Source: Oscillospiraceae bacterium | Lineage (GTDB): Bacteria > Bacillota > Clostridia > Oscillospirales > Oscillospiraceae | NCBI GenBank assembly: GCA_021203885.1 | Contig: JAJQAH010000008.1 | Span: 1 to 54,943 of the forward strand | Direction of reading: 5' to 3' | DNA length: 54,943 bases | In this document: positions 35,169-46,330 of the stretch, piece after piece | Numbering within the stretch: the first letter of the stretch is position 1 | Layout of the letters: each line of letters opens with the position of its first letter | The notes under the pieces: generated by a model | The model's database searches: none | What the model was told of the DNA's origin: nothing | What the model saw: only the letters and a program-made list of their open reading frames with translations | Position numbers and translations under genes: made by a program

Positions 35169-38100
35169 TTATACTTCAACCGTTCCCACATACACATTGT
35201 AAGCGCCGCCGGTCATGAGGACGGTGCCGTCGTCCCTGTATCGTACGGTCAGATCACCGCCGCTGAGGCTGACCAGAATCGGCTCATTATAGTCACAGTG
35301 GCCGTTCTTGACGGCGGCCACAACCGCCGCACAGGCGCCCGTACCGCAGGCCAGCGTCTCGCCGGTGCCGCGCTCCCATACGCGCACTTTCAGAGTATGG
35401 TCATTGACGACCTGTACGAATTCGGCATTGACCCGTTCGGGGAAGATCTCATTGTGTTCAAACTGGGGACCGACCCGCTGCAGATCCAGTGCCTCCACTT
35501 CACGGCAGAAGACCACGCAGTGGGGGTTGCCCATGGAGACGCAGGTGATCTGATAGGCCTCGCCTCCTATGACCACCGGATAGTCCACCACTTCATCGCC
35601 GCTGAGGGAGACCGGGATCTGTGACGGACTCATTTCCGCCTTGCCCATATCGCCCTCAACCTGGATGACGTGGCCTTCCTGGGTGATCACCCGCATGGTC
35701 CGGACGCCCGCCGGCGTCTCCAGGCAGATCGTGCGGTTTTTCACGTTGCGGATGTCGTATAAATATTTGGCCACGCACCGCATGGCGTTGCCGCTGACTC
35801 CGCCGTCGCTGCCGTCGGCGTTATACATGATGACCTTCGCGTCGGCCACCTCGGAGGGGTACATCAGTACGATCCCGTCGCTGCCGATGCCCCAGTGCCT
35901 GTCCGAGAGGGACACAGCCATGGACTCCGGGGAGGAGACCTCCTGCTCGAAGCAGTCGATATAGATATAATCGTTCCCGCAGGTCTGCATCTTGACGAAG
36001 TCCAGCTTTTTCACCTGATCGCTGGTGTGGTTGATATCCACCAGACTCGTGCTGTATTCGCTGAACCGGCTCATCAGACTGTCGGCCAGGGCGTTGGCGG
36101 TGTCGACGCTGGTCATGCAGGGAATGCCCAGCGCACAGGCCCTGCGGCGCATCCGCACGCTGTCTCTTGCGGGTATGCGGCCTCTGGTGGATGTGGACAG
36201 GATATATTTGACCTTTCCGCTCTCCATCAGGGTGACCGTATTATCCTCACTCTCATGGATCTTATTGACCGTGATGGGATGCAGGCCGGCGGCCTCCAGC
36301 GCCTTGGCCGTGCCGCTGGTCGCATACAGCTGAAAGCCGAGCTTTGCAAATTTCCGGCCAATGTTCGCCACCTCGTGTTTGTCGCTGTCCCGGACGGTGA
36401 TCAAAACACCGCCATCCTTGTACATCTGGTATCCGGCGGCCACAAGGCCCTTATACAGAGCCTCCTGCAGCGTCTTCGCCACGCCCAGGACCTCACCGGT
36501 GGATTTCATTTCCGGACCCAGCTGGGTATCCACGCCGCTGAGCTTCTCAAAGGAGAAGACGGGTACTTTCACGGCCACATGGGGCGGCGATTTGTGCAGG
36601 CCGGTTCCGTAGCCCAGATCTTCCAGCTTCTCACCCAGGCTGACCCGCAGTGCCAGATCGACCATGGGAATGCCGGTGACCTTGCTCAGATAGGGGACGG
36701 TGCGGGAAGCCCGGGGATTGACCTCGATGACATAGATGTTGTCGTTCTGGATGATATACTGCAGATTGATGATCCCGATCGCGTCCAGGCCCTGGCACAG
36801 CTCCTTGGTGATCTTTTCAAGCCGTTCAGCCATATCGTCATCAATGTGGGTGGCGGGATAGACGGCGATGCTGTCGCCGGAATGGATGCCGGTGCGTTCG
36901 ATATGCTCCATGATGCCGGGCATCAGGACATCCTCACCGTCGAAAATGGCGTCCACTTCGATCTCGCGGCCCTCGATGTATTTATCGATCAGGACCGGAT
37001 TTTCGATATTGGTGCTGAGAATGATCGACATGTACTCCCGGATGTCGTCGTCGTTGAAGGCGATGATCATATTCTGGCCGCCCAGCACATACGAGGGCCG
37101 CATCAGGACCGGGTAGCCGATCTCATTGGCGGAGGCCAGCGCCTCCTCGGTCGTCATAATGGTCTGGCCGGCTGCCCGGGAGACACTCAGCCTCTCCAGC
37201 AGTTCGTCGAACCGCTCCCGGTCCTCGGCCATATCGATGCTGTCGGCGCAGGTGCCGATGATCGGGATATTCCGCTTGCTCAGCGCCTTCGTCAGTTTGA
37301 TGGAGGTCTGGCCGCCGAATGCGACCACGACGCCGCAGGGATTTTCCACATTGATGATATCCAGCACGTCCTCCTCGCACAGAGGCTCAAAGTAAAGACG
37401 GTCGCCGATATCGAAGTCGGTGGAGACGGTCTCCGGGTTGTTGTTGATGATGACGACCTCAAAGCCCATCTTCTTCAAGGCGTTGACGCAGTGTACGCTG
37501 GCGTAGTCGAATTCGATCCCCTGACCGATCCGGATCGGGCCGGAGCCCAGGACCACCACGGTCTGCTTTTCGGTCCGGTTCAGGAAAGGGAGGACCTCAT
37601 TCTCTCCGCCGGATTCCGGACTGTTGAACGTTCCGTAAAAGTAGGGGGTGGTGGCGGCAAATTCGCCGCTGCAGGTATCGACCATCTTATAGGTGGGCGT
37701 CAGGTGTTCGGGAAGTTCAAAGCCGGAGAAAGAGGCAAGGGCGTGGTCCGTGTACCCAAGCTTTTTGCCCTCGTAATATTCCTCGTCCGTCAGTTTCTTT
37801 CCCGTGATCCTGTTTTCATAATCCACCAGGTTCAGCATTTTATACAGGAACCACCGGTCGATCTTTGTCGTCTGATACAGGGTATCCACATCCACGCCCC
37901 GCAGCAGCGCTTCATAGATATAAAACATGCGCAGGTCCGTAGGCTCACTGAGCTTTTCCATCAGCTCCTCATCACTGAGCTCCTGCAGATCCGGAGAGCG
38001 CATGGTTTCATGGGAGATCTCGGCTCCGCGGACCGCCTTCATCAGCGCGGATTCGAAGCTGTCGGAGATCGCCAGAACTTCGCCGGTGGCTTTCATCTGG

Positions 38101-39221
38101 GTTCCCAGTGTGCGCTTGGCATACACGAATTTGTCGAAGGGCCATTTCGGGAATTTGACGGCCACGTAATCGATGGCCGGCTCGAAGGCAGCGTAGGTCG
38201 TGCCCGTCACCGCATTCTGAATCTCGTCGAGGGTGTAGCCCAGGGCAATCTTCGTGGCGACCTTCGCGATCGGATAACCGGTGGCTTTGGAGGCCAGTGC
38301 GGAGGAGCGGGACACACGGGGATTGACCTCGATGACGGCGTATTCGAAAGAATCCGGATTCAGGGCGAACTGACAGTTGCAGCCGCCTTCCACTCCGAGG
38401 GCGTCGATGATATCCAGCGCGGCGGACCGGAGCATCTGATATTCCTTGTCGGCCAGAGTGACGCACGGCGCGATGACGATACTGTCACCGGTGTGGACAC
38501 CGACCGGGTCGATGTTTTCCATGGAACAGACCGTGATGACGTTGCCGGCTGAGTCACGCATGACTTCAAATTCGATCTCTTTCCAGCCAGCCACGCAGCG
38601 TTCGATCAGGACCTGGCAGATGGGGGACTGCTGAAGCCCGCCGGAGGCGATCTCATACAGTTCCTCCGGCGTATTGGCGATCCCGCCGCCGCTGCCGCCC
38701 AGGGTGAAAGCGGGACGTACGATCACAGGATAGCCGATGGTCTCGGCAAATTTCAGGGCGTCCTCCGGTTCATTGACGACCGTGGAGGGAATACAGGGCT
38801 GGCCGATGGACTCCATGGTCTCCTTGAACATCTGCCGGTCTTCCGCCTTGTCGATCGTTTCTGGGAAGGAGCCCAGCAGCCGCACGTTGTGTGACTCCAG
38901 AAATCCGCTTCTGGCCAGCTGCATGGACAGCGTCAGGCCCGTCTGGCCGCCGAGGCCGGACAGGACACTGTCGGGCTTTTCCTTCTCGATGATCCGCTCC
39001 ACCGTCGTCAGGGTCAGCGGCTCAATGTAGATCTTATCCGCCATGACGCTGTCGGTCATGATGGTGGCCGGGTTCGAATTGACCAGGACGATCTCAATGC
39101 CGTCCTCCCGCAGAGCGCGGCAGGCCTGCACGCCGGCATAGTCGAACTCCGCGGCCTGTCCGATCACGATGGGGCCGGATCCGATGACCAGGACCTTTTT
39201 GATGTCAGGATTTCTGGGCAT
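35169..39221 (-). CDS. carB-dapF: Fused carbamoyl-phosphate synthase large subunit and diaminopimelate epimerase-like domain
   Basis: A 1350-residue two-part protein. Residues 1 to about 1066 form a complete CarB: two ATP-grasp halves starting VLVIGSGPIVIGQ and VVVLGSGPIRIGQ, and an MGS-like allosteric domain ending SEYSTSLVDINH. From about 1070 a full DapF domain follows in the same frame (FVKMQTCGNDYIYID, NADGSDGG, ETLACGTGAC). DapF interconverts LL- and meso-diaminopimelate for lysine and peptidoglycan. The second catalytic Cys is present (C1292), but the first is Ser1143 (VSGNAMRC where CGN is expected). The fusion junction has no stop codon. The gene overlaps carA by 17 nt. Confidence 0.93.
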   Translation of the reverse strand: MPRNPDIKKVLVIGSGPIVIGQAAEFDYAGVQACRALREDGIEIVLVNSNPATIMTDSVMADKIYIEPLTLTTVERIIEKEKPDSVLSGLGGQTGLTLSMQLARSGFLESHNVRLLGSFPETIDKAEDRQMFKETMESIGQPCIPSTVVNEPEDALKFAETIGYPVIVRPAFTLGGSGGGIANTPEELYEIASGGLQQSPICQVLIERCVAGWKEIEFEVMRDSAGNVITVCSMENIDPVGVHTGDSIVIAPCVTLADKEYQMLRSAALDIIDALGVEGGCNCQFALNPDSFEYAVIEVNPRVSRSSALASKATGYPIAKVATKIALGYTLDEIQNAVTGTTYAAFEPAIDYVAVKFPKWPFDKFVYAKRTLGTQMKATGEVLAISDSFESALMKAVRGAEISHETMRSPDLQELSDEELMEKLSEPTDLRMFYIYEALLRGVDVDTLYQTTKIDRWFLYKMLNLVDYENRITGKKLTDEEYYEGKKLGYTDHALASFSGFELPEHLTPTYKMVDTCSGEFAATTPYFYGTFNSPESGGENEVLPFLNRTEKQTVVVLGSGPIRIGQGIEFDYASVHCVNALKKMGFEVVIINNNPETVSTDFDIGDRLYFEPLCEEDVLDIINVENPCGVVVAFGGQTSIKLTKALSKRNIPIIGTCADSIDMAEDRERFDELLERLSVSRAAGQTIMTTEEALASANEIGYPVLMRPSYVLGGQNMIIAFNDDDIREYMSIILSTNIENPVLIDKYIEGREIEVDAIFDGEDVLMPGIMEHIERTGIHSGDSIAVYPATHIDDDMAERLEKITKELCQGLDAIGIINLQYIIQNDNIYVIEVNPRASRTVPYLSKVTGIPMVDLALRVSLGEKLEDLGYGTGLHKSPPHVAVKVPVFSFEKLSGVDTQLGPEMKSTGEVLGVAKTLQEALYKGLVAAGYQMYKDGGVLITVRDSDKHEVANIGRKFAKLGFQLYATSGTAKALEAAGLHPITVNKIHESEDNTVTLMESGKVKYILSTSTRGRIPARDSVRMRRRACALGIPCMTSVDTANALADSLMSRFSEYSTSLVDINHTSDQVKKLDFVKMQTCGNDYIYIDCFEQEVSSPESMAVSLSDRHWGIGSDGIVLMYPSEVADAKVIMYNADGSDGGVSGNAMRCVAKYLYDIRNVKNRTICLETPAGVRTMRVITQEGHVIQVEGDMGKAEMSPSQIPVSLSGDEVVDYPVVIGGEAYQITCVSMGNPHCVVFCREVEALDLQRVGPQFEHNEIFPERVNAEFVQVVNDHTLKVRVWERGTGETLACGTGACAAVVAAVKNGHCDYNEPILVSLSGGDLTVRYRDDGTVLMTGGAYNVYVGTVEV

Positions 39222-40293
39222 CGCCGTTCACCTCCATCATGGTGATGAAATCATCGAAAAGAAATTCGGTCTCATGGGGCCCGCCGCAGGCTTCCGGGTG
39301 GAACTGTACACTGAATGTCGGCTCGTTCAGATAGCGGATCCCCTCATTGGTGCAGTCGTTGACATTCAGGAACAGGACCCGGGCGGTCTCCCGGTCGACG
39401 CTGTCATTAATGACCGCATATCCGTGGTTCTGGGAAGAGATGTAGACCCGGCCCGTCTCGGTATTCCGGACGGGCTGGTTGGCGCCCCTGTGGCCGTATT
39501 TCAGCTTTTCGGTATGGAAACCGTGGGCCAGAGCCAAAAGCTGGTGCCCGAGGCAGATCCCCATGGTAGGGATCCCATACGGCTGCAGATCACGAAGAGT
39601 CTGGATCGACACCGGATTGTCCTCCGGGTCGCCGGGTCCGTTGGACAGGAAAAGACCGTCCGGCTGCAGGGCAAGAATGTCCTCCGGGCTGGAATCGTAG
39701 GGGAGGACATGGACCTGGCAGCCACGCTTTACCAGCATCCGGCATATGTTTTCCTTCAGCCCGAAATCGAGCATGGCGATCTGGAACCGCGGTGTACCTT
39801 CGGGAGAGAGGATATAGCCGTTTTCCGTGGAGACGCGGGCGACGGGCTGCTCGACCCGGAAGCCGGACAGATCCACCGCATTCGCGCGGTCCGGGTCATC
39901 GGTCAGAAATCCGTTCATGACCCCGTGCTCCCGGAGCATGCGGGTCAGGGCCCGTGTGTCGATGCCGCAGAGGCCCACCACGTTGTTTTCTTTCAGGAAG
40001 GCATCCAGGTCCCCCTGGCTTCTGAAATTGGAGGGGTGCCGGCACCACTCGCGGACGATGTAGCCGCAGGGGCCCACACGGTCGCCCTCCGCGTCTTCCG
40101 GTATAATGCCGTAGTTGCCGATCAGCGGGAATGTCTGGACGACCGCCTGACCGGTATAGCTTTTATCTGTCAGGGTCTCGAAATAGCCCGTCATGCCGGT
40201 GGTAAAAACGATTTCGGCCATGACCTCGCCCGGGGCGCCGAAAGCCTGCCCCCGGAAGACCGCTCCGTTTTCCAATACCAGGTATTTATCCAT
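39205..40293 (-). CDS. carA: Carbamoyl-phosphate synthase small subunit
   Basis: Glutamine amidotransferase subunit that hydrolyses glutamine and passes ammonia to CarB for carbamoyl phosphate, feeding pyrimidine and arginine synthesis. The 362 residues carry the class I triad C247 (MGICLGHQ), H332 and E334 (VQFHPEA). The ATG at 40293 follows AAAGGAAG and fits the family start MDKYLVLENG; an upstream in-frame extension lies within purF. It begins one base after the purF stop and overlaps carB, indicating translational coupling along the operon. Confidence 0.96.
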   Translation of the reverse strand: MDKYLVLENGAVFRGQAFGAPGEVMAEIVFTTGMTGYFETLTDKSYTGQAVVQTFPLIGNYGIIPEDAEGDRVGPCGYIVREWCRHPSNFRSQGDLDAFLKENNVVGLCGIDTRALTRMLREHGVMNGFLTDDPDRANAVDLSGFRVEQPVARVSTENGYILSPEGTPRFQIAMLDFGLKENICRMLVKRGCQVHVLPYDSSPEDILALQPDGLFLSNGPGDPEDNPVSIQTLRDLQPYGIPTMGICLGHQLLALAHGFHTEKLKYGHRGANQPVRNTETGRVYISSQNHGYAVINDSVDRETARVLFLNVNDCTNEGIRYLNEPTFSVQFHPEACGGPHETEFLFDDFITMMEVNGDAQKS

Positions 40294-40294
40294 A

Positions 40295-41728
40295 TTATTT
40301 CTTCCTTTCGGACAGCCTCCGCTCGAAGCGGAACTTTTCCGTGACAGTTGGAATGGCAGTGGGGTATTCCCCGTCGAAACAGGCCGTACAGAACCCCGTA
40401 TTCGTACCGCCCGCCGCAATGCGTTTCACGCTGTCCACCGAGAGATAGCCCAGGCTGTCTGCACCGATCTCACGGGCAATCTCCTCTGTGGAGTGGTGGC
40501 AGGCGATCAGGTTTTCGGTAGAGTCGATATCGATCCCGTAGTAGCACGGATTCGTAAAGGGGGGCGCGGAGATGCGCATATGCACCTCGCTGACGCCGGC
40601 TTCCCGGAGCAGGTTGATGATGCGCCTGCTGGTCGTGCCCCGGACGATCGAGTCGTCCACCAGAACGACCCGTTTGCCTTTAACGGTGTTTGTAACGGGG
40701 TTCAGTTTCATCCGCACCTTATTTTCCCGGACGGACTGTCCGGGTTCGATAAACGTGCGGGCCACGTAACGGTTTTTGACCAGACCGGTCCCGTAGGGGA
40801 TCCCTGAGGCTCTGGCGTAGCCCATGGCGGCGTCCAGTCCGGAGTCCGGGACCCCTATGACGATATCCGCGTCCACGGGATGTTCCTCCGCCAGAAAGGC
40901 ACCGGCCTGCAGGCGGGCCTGCTGGACCGATACGCCGTTGATGATTGAATCCGGCCGGGAAAAATAGATATACTCGAAAACACACATGGCGGCCGGGACC
41001 TGGTTGCAGTGCGTGGTAATGGACCGCACACCCTGGTCACTGAAAACAAGCACCTCTCCGGGGTACAGATCCCGGATCAGTTCGGCGCCGACGGCCGAAA
41101 GCGCGCAGCTTTCGGAGGCCACGATATAGGTGCCGTCCGGACACTGCCCGTAGCACAGCGGCCGCATGCCCCTGGGATCTCTGACCGCGACCAGTTTGGT
41201 AGCCGACATGATGATCATGGAGTACGCGCCTTCGATCATGTCCATGGCGGCGTCCACGGCCTCCTCGATAGACGGCTCCGTCAGGCGTGCCTGGATGATC
41301 GAGTAGGCGATGATCTCCGAGTCGCTGCTGGTGTGAAAGATCGAACCTTTCATTTCCAGGTCATTCCGCAGGACCGCGGCGTTCGTCAGGTTCCCGTTGT
41401 GGACCAGCGACATGACGCCTTTGATATGGTTCACTTCCAGAGGCTGACAGTTGATCCTGCTCCGCCCGCCGGTGGTTCCGTATCGCGTGTGACCGATGGC
41501 CAGACTGCCGGGCCCCATTCTTTCCAGGATTTCCGGGGTGAAGACCTCGTTTACCAGGCCCACATCCTTATATGTGGTCAGTACGCCGTCGTCATTCACG
41601 GTCATGCCGCAGCCCTCCTGACCGCGGTGCTGCAGAGCAAAAAGACCGCAGTAAGTCGTGTAGGCCACATTCGACGGCTGGGTGCCGAAGACGCCGAAGA
41701 CGCCGCATTCCTCATGGATCGAGCTCAT
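40295..41728 (-). CDS. purF: Amidophosphoribosyltransferase
   Basis: First committed step of purine synthesis: PRPP plus glutamine gives phosphoribosylamine. The 477 residues start with a seven-residue propeptide MSSIHEE before catalytic C8 (CGVFG), which must be exposed by processing. The Bacillus-type [4Fe-4S] cysteines are present (AAMCVFEY, TNPCYYG, GFCTAC), as is the PRPP loop VLVDDSIVRGTTS. AGGAAG precedes the ATG. It lies in a pyrG-purC-purF-carA-carB run rather than in a full pur operon. Confidence 0.96.
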   Translation of the reverse strand: MSSIHEECGVFGVFGTQPSNVAYTTYCGLFALQHRGQEGCGMTVNDDGVLTTYKDVGLVNEVFTPEILERMGPGSLAIGHTRYGTTGGRSRINCQPLEVNHIKGVMSLVHNGNLTNAAVLRNDLEMKGSIFHTSSDSEIIAYSIIQARLTEPSIEEAVDAAMDMIEGAYSMIIMSATKLVAVRDPRGMRPLCYGQCPDGTYIVASESCALSAVGAELIRDLYPGEVLVFSDQGVRSITTHCNQVPAAMCVFEYIYFSRPDSIINGVSVQQARLQAGAFLAEEHPVDADIVIGVPDSGLDAAMGYARASGIPYGTGLVKNRYVARTFIEPGQSVRENKVRMKLNPVTNTVKGKRVVLVDDSIVRGTTSRRIINLLREAGVSEVHMRISAPPFTNPCYYGIDIDSTENLIACHHSTEEIAREIGADSLGYLSVDSVKRIAAGGTNTGFCTACFDGEYPTAIPTVTEKFRFERRLSERKK

Positions 41729-41801
41729 AAAAAAACACTTCCTGCCCCCGGGCCTGGAACGAACAGGACAATCCCGGAAAATTTAGGATCTTGGTATTGA
41801 T

Positions 41802-44208
<2,407 letters not shown>

Positions 44209-44793
44209 CTAACGGTCATAGGTGCGGATAATACTTTCGGCGACCTCCCTGCGGGGGATCCTCCCGTCCATCGCGCGTTTTTCAATAAAATAATGCGCAT
44301 CGCTTTCGCTCATGTTCAGCTTGTCAATCAGGATCCATTTGGCCCGGTTGACCGCACGGATATCCTCCATCTTCCGCTGGAGGGATTTATTCTTGTTTTC
44401 CATTTTCTGCAGCCGGTAGCTCAGCGCGGACAACAGCCGGACGGAACTATAGTAGTTCTGCCTGGAATTCGGCTTTGAAAGGGTCAAAACCCCGCTGCTT
44501 TCCAGGCGGAAAGAAGTCTGCTCGTAAGCGTCCAGCTTTACCAGCAGAAGAACGGCCACGCAGCTTTCAGCCTGATCCAGCGCCAGATCGTCCCCGAATT
44601 CATCGGGCAGGGGAGCGTCGACGAGAAGAATATCGATCTCCAGCTCCATTAATTTTTGCCGTGCTTCACCAGCGCTGTGCGCCCGTACGACCGGAAAATA
44701 TTCCGGAAGCGCCAGCAGATCGGAAAAATATTCGAACATTTTGTCGCTGCCTGTCGCCAGCAGGATTCTCTGGCGTTTTTCGTGTGTACTCAT
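44209..44793 (-). CDS. ANTAR-domain RNA-binding response regulator
   Basis: A 194-residue protein: receiver-like domain (about 8-125), a coiled coil (about 126-145) and an ANTAR RNA-binding domain (about 146-192: RAKWILIDKLNMSESDA, KRAMDGRIPRREVAE). ANTAR proteins act as antiterminators by binding paired hexaloop stem-loops. The phospho-acceptor-like D59 (LLVDAPLPD) and K107 remain, but the usual acidic pair after the first strand is replaced by ATG (13-15), so normal phosphorylation is doubtful. It sits 10 bp after a GS-like gene. As I recall, a similar glnA-ANTAR pair exists in Clostridium saccharobutylicum. A candidate RNA target lies in the glnN leader. Confidence 0.88.
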   Translation of the reverse strand: MSTHEKRQRILLATGSDKMFEYFSDLLALPEYFPVVRAHSAGEARQKLMELEIDILLVDAPLPDEFGDDLALDQAESCVAVLLLVKLDAYEQTSFRLESSGVLTLSKPNSRQNYYSSVRLLSALSYRLQKMENKNKSLQRKMEDIRAVNRAKWILIDKLNMSESDAHYFIEKRAMDGRIPRREVAESIIRTYDR

Positions 44794-44803
44794 CTTGCCA
44801 CAC

Positions 44804-46012
44804 TTACTCTCCTAATTCTTCAAAAAACCTCTCAGGCAGGATTCCCTGTATAAATGCGCTGCTGCGGGCTGCTTTGACGGCGTCATTAAGCTTGCCGGGC
44901 AGCTCGGTGTAGCTCTCGAGCATATCCGGCGGTGCGTACAGAAGGTTCAGGCTCGTTTCATCCGGCAGTTGCAGTTCCCGCTCCAATCCGTCCAGCCCCG
45001 CATAGATCAGCAGCGCGTAGGTCAGATAGGGGTTGGCCATGGGATCCGGGGAACAGAGGATGAATTCGGAAATGTCCATATCTTTTGACTGAATCTGAAG
45101 AAGCGTGGTGCGGTTCGAACGCCCCCATGATATGTATTTGGGCGCCTTCCGGTGCCCGAGACGAAGATAGGATTCAGCCAGAGGATTGAAAAATGCGGTC
45201 ATTTCCTCAATATGATCCAGAATGCCGGCCATAAAGCCGGGGATGATATCCTGTCCGTCCGAACTCTTCGGAGAAATAAGAATATGGAAACTGTTGCCGC
45301 TCTCTTCCGGCAGCGGTTTCGGCGAAAAATCTGCGCACAGCCCGTTCTGTACAGCAACCGCCTGCACGACGTTCGTGAAATTTACGGCGTTATCCGCAGC
45401 GGTGACCGCGTCGCTGCCTGCAAAATCGATCTCGTTCTGCCCGGGGCCCTCCTCGTGACGGGAGCTGAGAGCCTGAATTTCCATCTCGTCTAAAGTCAGG
45501 CAGATCTCTCTCCGAATATTCTCACCGCGGTCTTCCGGAGATGTATCCATATAGCCGGCGGAGTCAAGAGGGGTCTTCGTCGGAAATCCCTGATCATCTC
45601 TCTGAAACAGGTAGAATGTGATCTCGCATCCGAAGTCGACGGAGATGTTTTTGGCACCGGCTGCCTCGACCGCCTTTTCCAGGATAACCCGGCTGTCCAG
45701 TTCGAACGGCGTTCCATCCTCATAACAGAGATGGCAGAACATGCGGACGACTTTTCCGTGCGCGGAGCGCCAGGGAAGAGTGGTCAGAGTGGAAGGTATG
45801 GGGAAAAGATAAAGATCCGGACACAGTTCATCGTCAAATCCCGGGACAGCGGAGGCATCCAGATGAATGCCTTTTTCAAAAGCCTGCGACAACAGACTCG
45901 GATTGATAGCCATGTTCCGCTGACGGCCAGTCGGGTCGCAGAATGCCAGCCGGATAAACCGCACATCCTCCTGTTCAACGTATTCCATGACTTCTTCTTC
46001 GGTATATTTCAT
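44804..46012 (-). CDS. Divergent glutamine synthetase I-like protein, possibly catalytically inactive
   Basis: A 402-residue GSI homologue, about 40 residues shorter at the C-terminus than ordinary GSI. The N-terminal beta-grasp and catalytic regions are recognisable (RFIRLAFCDPTGR, RHEEGPGQNEIDF, SPDPMANPY). Against Salmonella/E. coli GS numbering, metal ligands E129, E212, E220 and H269 are kept (E130, E187, E194, H243), but E131 is Thr132, E357 is Ile318 and R359 is Cys320. Catalysis is therefore doubtful. It could be a regulatory pseudoenzyme or ligate another substrate. The start is the ATG at 46012 after GAGGAG. A true GSIII gene lies 6 kb away. Confidence 0.85.
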   Translation of the reverse strand: MKYTEEEVMEYVEQEDVRFIRLAFCDPTGRQRNMAINPSLLSQAFEKGIHLDASAVPGFDDELCPDLYLFPIPSTLTTLPWRSAHGKVVRMFCHLCYEDGTPFELDSRVILEKAVEAAGAKNISVDFGCEITFYLFQRDDQGFPTKTPLDSAGYMDTSPEDRGENIRREICLTLDEMEIQALSSRHEEGPGQNEIDFAGSDAVTAADNAVNFTNVVQAVAVQNGLCADFSPKPLPEESGNSFHILISPKSSDGQDIIPGFMAGILDHIEEMTAFFNPLAESYLRLGHRKAPKYISWGRSNRTTLLQIQSKDMDISEFILCSPDPMANPYLTYALLIYAGLDGLERELQLPDETSLNLLYAPPDMLESYTELPGKLNDAVKAARSSAFIQGILPERFFEELGE

Positions 46013-46128
46013 GATTTTTCTCCTCTCGGAACGCCAGTAACGCAACCCGTATATACAAAATGAAAGGATGCCTGGCGAATTTTGGGACATTCCCTGCTGG
46101 CCAAAAACACCCTCGTTTTTCAAAATTA

Positions 46129-46157
46129 ATTATACCCGATGGCCCCTCCTTTGTCAA
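46129..46157 (-). promoter_or_regulatory. Perfect-consensus promoter of the GS-like/ANTAR/pyrG operon
   Basis: On the minus strand TTGACA (46157-46152), 17 bp, TATAAT (46134-46129). It gives a leader of about 110 nt before the GS-like ATG. I found no clear paired hexaloops or T-tracted terminator in that leader. It diverges from the suf promoter about 110 bp away; the sequence between holds a weak AGGC/GCCT hairpin only. Confidence 0.85.
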
Positions 46158-46259
46158 CGACGATTCCGCCGTTTTTGAGGCCCGAAAAAAGCCTTTTTTT
46201 ATGTGAAACGGAGGCGCAATTCCCTGAGTTGCCGTGGATTGATGCGATTATTGGATTAA

Positions 46260-46282
46260 TTACCCATTGACATGGAGGGTAA
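46260..46282. promoter_or_regulatory. Inverted repeat over the suf -35 box (candidate operator)
   Basis: TTACCC (46260-46265) and GGGTAA (46277-46282) form a perfect inverted repeat with an 11-base centre that contains the -35 hexamer. A dimeric repressor such as an Rrf2/IscR-type protein bound here would block the promoter. No such regulator gene is in the window. Confidence 0.45.
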
Positions 46283-46295
46283 AAGGGTTTATGAT
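46267..46295 (+). promoter_or_regulatory. Promoter of the suf operon
   Basis: TTGACA (46267-46272), 17 bp, TATGAT (46290-46295). The start near 46302 leaves a leader of about 29 nt before sufC. Confidence 0.85.
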
Positions 46296-46330
46296 GGGCA
46301 TAGAAAAATGAAAGGGGCTTAACGCGTAAA

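Noticed and set aside
35895-38552. Plus-strand open frame of about 885 codons opposite carB
   Set aside because: Antisense shadow of a highly conserved gene, with no recognisable domain or ribosome site. The same reasoning removes frames at 42595-44478 (opposite pyrG), 17325-19157 (opposite priA) and 2849-4873 (opposite uvrA).
46013-46128. Paired hexaloop ANTAR site in the leader of the GS-like gene
   Set aside because: I scanned for A1/G4 six-base loops closed by at least four pairs and found none convincing, so autoregulation by the same element is not supported.
46171-46200. Intrinsic terminator in the gap between the GS-like gene and sufC
   Set aside because: The AGGC/GCCT stem is only 4 bp with a nine-base loop, although seven T follow it; too weak to call.
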